Source: JBBSJZ01 sp041739875 (lineage in GTDB: Bacteria; Planctomycetota; Planctomycetia; Pirellulales; Pirellulaceae). From it: DNA of 64,000 bases. The notes beneath the pieces were generated by a model. That model saw only the letters and a list, made by a program, of their open reading frames with translations, did not search any database and was not told the DNA's origin. The DNA lies in assembly GCA_041739875.1 (NCBI GenBank), contig JBGSNA010000333.1:1-64000 (forward strand). Reading direction: 5' to 3'. Shown here piece after piece: positions 61,715-64,000 of the stretch; position 1 is the stretch's first letter; each line of letters starts with the position of its first letter. The position numbers and the translations under genes are program-made.

Positions 61715-63112
61715 ATGACTCGCGACTCGCTCCACGAACTGCTTCTCCGCTTCGGCCAAGAACACATCCTACGATTCTGGGACGAACTCGATTCGGCTGG
61801 ACAGTCGTTACTTGAAGCCCAAATCCTCTCATTGGATTTAGAGCAACTGGCAATGCTCGTTGCCAACGCCGACGAGAAACCGGATTTTTCGAGTATGGCA
61901 TCCGCAGCAGCCCCGCCTCCTGCGGTCCGCGTTGACGGCACAGGTGCCGCGTGGAGCAACGCAGAAGCCTTCCGCATCGGTGAAGAGACCCTCCGTGCTG
62001 GTGAAGTCGCTGCAGTGCTGGTCGCTGGGGGGCAAGGGACGCGACTTGGATTCGACCAGCCCAAAGGAATGTTCAAAATCGGTCCCGTTTCCAACCGAAC
62101 CTTGTTCCAGTTTTTTGCTGATCGTTTGCTCGCCGTCAACGAACGATACGATACACACGTTCCACTTTATGTCATGACAAGCGAAGCCACGGACGCTGAA
62201 ACTCGCGAGTATTTTGAAGCGAACGATTGGCTCGGGCTCAATCCAGACGACGTGCGGATTTTCAAGCAAGGCACGATGCCTGCGGTTGATGCGGTGACAG
62301 GCAAATTGTTGTTGGAAGAAAAAGGGTCGCTCGCTCTCAGCCCGGATGGTCACGGAGGCACGGTCGCAGCGTTGGACAAAAGTGGTTGCCTTTCGGATGC
62401 CGAAGCACGAGGAATCAAGCATCTCGCGTACATCCAGGTCGACAATCCGCTCGTTGCGTTGTGCGATCCAGTGCTGATTGGGCATCACCGGATGGCGGGC
62501 AGCGAAATGACAACGCAAGTGGTTCGCAAGCGTTACGCCAAAGAAAAGGTTGGCAATGTGGTGATTGTCGACGGACGTGTTCGCATCATCGAATATAGCG
62601 ATCTACCCGATGACGCGGCTGAGGCGACTCGAGAGGATGGCAGTTTGCGGCTTTGGGCCGGCAATATTGCAGTCCACGTGATCGACGTGGGATTCATCCG
62701 TCGCGTATCACGATCGGCTTCCGCCCTACCGTTTCACCGGGCTCACAAGGCGGTCCCCTACGTTGACGAATCTGGATCCAAGGTGCAACCGGCTCAACCC
62801 AATGCGACCAAGTTCGAGCGGTTCATTTTTGACATGCTTCCCGAAGCCGAAAATGCGTTTGTTGTGGAGGCTTTGCCAAGCGAAGCGTTCGCCCCAGTTA
62901 AAAATGCTGATTCTGCGGCGACCGACACACCCAAACTCGCTCGCCAAGCGATCTCGGATCTGCATCAAAAGTGGCTCATGGAAGCTGGCGCGACCGTCAA
63001 TGAGGGCGTTTTAGTCGAGATTAACCCGCGTTTCGCCCTATCCGCCGACGAACTATCCCCAAAGATCTCCGAAAATTTGCGGATCCAGTCGGACCGATAT
63101 TTTGACATCTAG
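61715..63112 (+). CDS. UDPGP-family UDP-sugar pyrophosphorylase
   Basis: An enzyme of about 465 residues related to eukaryotic UDP-N-acetylglucosamine pyrophosphorylase. From ATG 61715 the start MTRDSLHELLLRFGQEHILRFW matches the family opening, and AGGA stands 3 bases upstream; ATG 61697 or 61580 in the same frame are alternatives, and the frame is open to 61517 across the previous gene. Nucleotide-binding motif VAGGQGTRLGFDQPKGMF, then GGTVAALDKSG and AYIQVDNPLVALCDP for the sugar site, followed by KRYAKEKVGNVV. Makes a UDP-activated hexose or HexNAc for polysaccharide synthesis; the sugar is not certain. Confidence 0.9.
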   Translation: MTRDSLHELLLRFGQEHILRFWDELDSAGQSLLEAQILSLDLEQLAMLVANADEKPDFSSMASAAAPPPAVRVDGTGAAWSNAEAFRIGEETLRAGEVAAVLVAGGQGTRLGFDQPKGMFKIGPVSNRTLFQFFADRLLAVNERYDTHVPLYVMTSEATDAETREYFEANDWLGLNPDDVRIFKQGTMPAVDAVTGKLLLEEKGSLALSPDGHGGTVAALDKSGCLSDAEARGIKHLAYIQVDNPLVALCDPVLIGHHRMAGSEMTTQVVRKRYAKEKVGNVVIVDGRVRIIEYSDLPDDAAEATREDGSLRLWAGNIAVHVIDVGFIRRVSRSASALPFHRAHKAVPYVDESGSKVQPAQPNATKFERFIFDMLPEAENAFVVEALPSEAFAPVKNADSAATDTPKLARQAISDLHQKWLMEAGATVNEGVLVEINPRFALSADELSPKISENLRIQSDRYFDI

Positions 63113-63213
63113 GTAGAATATGAAGGCTTTCGGAGGAACAGCGAAACTCCGAATCACTTTTCGGGTTCAAACCGTTGGACCCAATCACCCGCCCTCCTTC
63201 AACCCACCATGGC

Positions 63214-64000
63214 ATGATGCGCTCCACCTTTTGCGCTCCTAGGTGCCGTCGTCGACATTCCCGCTTTGGCGGATTGCTTGGCGGCGTGCTCATATTTCTC
63301 GTGCTCGCATCCGTCATTGGAACTGTCGGGTATGTCTTTTTCTTCAAAGATTCGGGGGGGCTTTCTCAAGACAGCTTGATTGTTGAATCCGTCCGACGTG
63401 GTGCATTCGATCACATCGTCCTCGAGCAAGGCGAGATTGAGAGTAGCAGCAACATCGAAGTGACTTGCCAGGTCGAAGCCCGGGGCGGTGGCGGCGTCGC
63501 CATTCTGTGGGTGATCGACGAAGGCGCGAAAGTCAAGAAAGGCGACAAGCTCGTCGAACTCGATTCGTCGCAATTGGTAGTGCAGCTCAAGGACCAGCGA
63601 ATCATCGTTGTGACCTCCGAAGCGAACGTGAGCAGTGCTGAGGCATTGGTGGAGCAAGCCAAGATTGCTCGCCAAGAGTATCTCGAGGGTGTCTATCTCA
63701 CGGAGGAAAAAGCGATCCTCAGCGAGATGGCGATCGCCGAACAGGAAATGCGGAAAGCGCAATTGGCACTCGGAAGCAGTGAACGATTGGTCGCCAAGGG
63801 ACTCGTCAAGTCCTTGCAACTTGAAGCAGACAAGTTTGCTGTCGCGAATACTCAGAACCAGTTAGATGGCGCTAAAGGTCGACTTCGAGTTCTACAGAAT
63901 CTGACACGAAAAAAGATGCTCGTCCAATTCGACAGCGATATTGTCGCGGCGGAAGCAGCCCTAGCGGCAACTCGAAGCAAATTGGCCGAAGATCAAACGA
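63214..64000 (+). CDS. HlyD-family membrane-fusion protein (partial, runs off window)
   Basis: The frame from ATG 63214 (MMRSTF) is open to the window end without a stop, about 262 codons. A basic N-terminus and a transmembrane anchor (about 24-48, GLLGGVLIFLVLASVIGTVGYVFFF) precede a first lipoyl half (ILWVIDEGAKVKKGDKLVELDSS) and a long coiled-coil hairpin rich in Ala, Gln and Glu, still continuing at the end. It differs from the adaptor at 54 kb by having an uncleaved anchor. Probably first in a second efflux operon whose ATPase and permease lie to the right. Confidence 0.85.
   Translation, partial: MMRSTFCAPRCRRRHSRFGGLLGGVLIFLVLASVIGTVGYVFFFKDSGGLSQDSLIVESVRRGAFDHIVLEQGEIESSSNIEVTCQVEARGGGGVAILWVIDEGAKVKKGDKLVELDSSQLVVQLKDQRIIVVTSEANVSSAEALVEQAKIARQEYLEGVYLTEEKAILSEMAIAEQEMRKAQLALGSSERLVAKGLVKSLQLEADKFAVANTQNQLDGAKGRLRVLQNLTRKKMLVQFDSDIVAAEAALAATRSKLAEDQT

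Noticed and set aside
61838..62518. Minus-strand frame of 226 codons
   Set aside because: Antisense to the UDP-sugar pyrophosphorylase, whose motifs are unambiguous.
63199..63819. Minus-strand frame of 206 codons at the right end
   Set aside because: Antisense to the partial HlyD-type adaptor, which has a membrane anchor and lipoyl motif.
1..64000. CRISPR arrays, rRNA operons, hammerhead-type ribozymes and intact insertion sequences
   Set aside because: No regularly spaced repeats, rRNA sequence, hammerhead core or transposase reading frame was seen.

Overview
The window comes from a planctomycete, most likely a Rhodopirellula-like member of the Pirellulaceae. The evidence is a DUF1559 prepilin-like protein, a very large PVC-type cytochrome with a CxxCH site, a formylglycine sulfatase, an SGNH hydrolase, a CRTAC1/ASPIC lipoprotein, paired M16 peptidases, moderate G+C, frequent TTG/GTG starts and mostly weak Shine-Dalgarno sites. 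No rRNA, CRISPR array or intact insertion sequence was seen.

Layout. 0.1-6.5 kb (minus): a hypothetical gene downstream of an active/inactive M16 peptidase pair, then miaB. 6.5-16.2 kb: a minimal RecQ-type helicase and gyrA (minus), a MOSC protein and a CbbX-type AAA ATPase (plus), a MITE-like element, a SNF2-type helicase and a hypothetical gene (minus). 17.0-27.0 kb is an accessory island next to tRNA-Pro(UGG). 27.6-36.1 kb: PVC cytochrome, Ser/Thr kinase, accD and divergent pyruvate carboxylase. 36.2-44.8 kb: an AlkD-like fragment, an FAD oxidoreductase, a three-module serine-hydrolase fusion, an NhaC-type antiporter and an amber-interrupted CRTAC1 gene. 44.9-53.9 kb: DUF1559, small lipoproteins, a lipoprotein version of glutamate racemase, sulfatase, SGNH hydrolase, shikimate kinase and CutA. 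54-64 kb: efflux parts (two HlyD-type adaptors, TolC-like protein, large FtsX permease), a lipoate-ligase-family protein and a UDP-sugar pyrophosphorylase.

The most interesting region is 17.0-27.0 kb, which I read as an RNA quality-control and repair island. A decayed large serine recombinase lies beside tRNA-Pro. It is followed by two consecutive Y-RNA-like genes. Each has a basal stem that stays paired although three base pairs differ between the copies, a T-arm, a closed acceptor-like helix and a U-rich 3' end; the first also has a D-arm, giving a circularly permuted tRNA module like that described for bacterial YrlA RNAs. A compact four-way-junction element lies between them and another folded leader precedes a full-length Ro60 (TROVE/vWA) gene with a perfect Shine-Dalgarno. 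Next come a DUF1778/GNAT toxin-antitoxin pair, a convergent operon of DraRnl/Rnl5-type RNA ligase, metallophosphoesterase and GNAT protein, a truncated second Ro60 copy, a PARG-like protein (TIGR02452 type), an endonuclease/exonuclease/phosphatase-family enzyme, and a broken tandem copy of that enzyme. A joint role in RNA surveillance, end repair and sealing is an inference from this neighbourhood and is not demonstrated.

All coordinates were read by eye. Family names rest on recognised motifs, without database searches, and the RNA folds were paired by hand.
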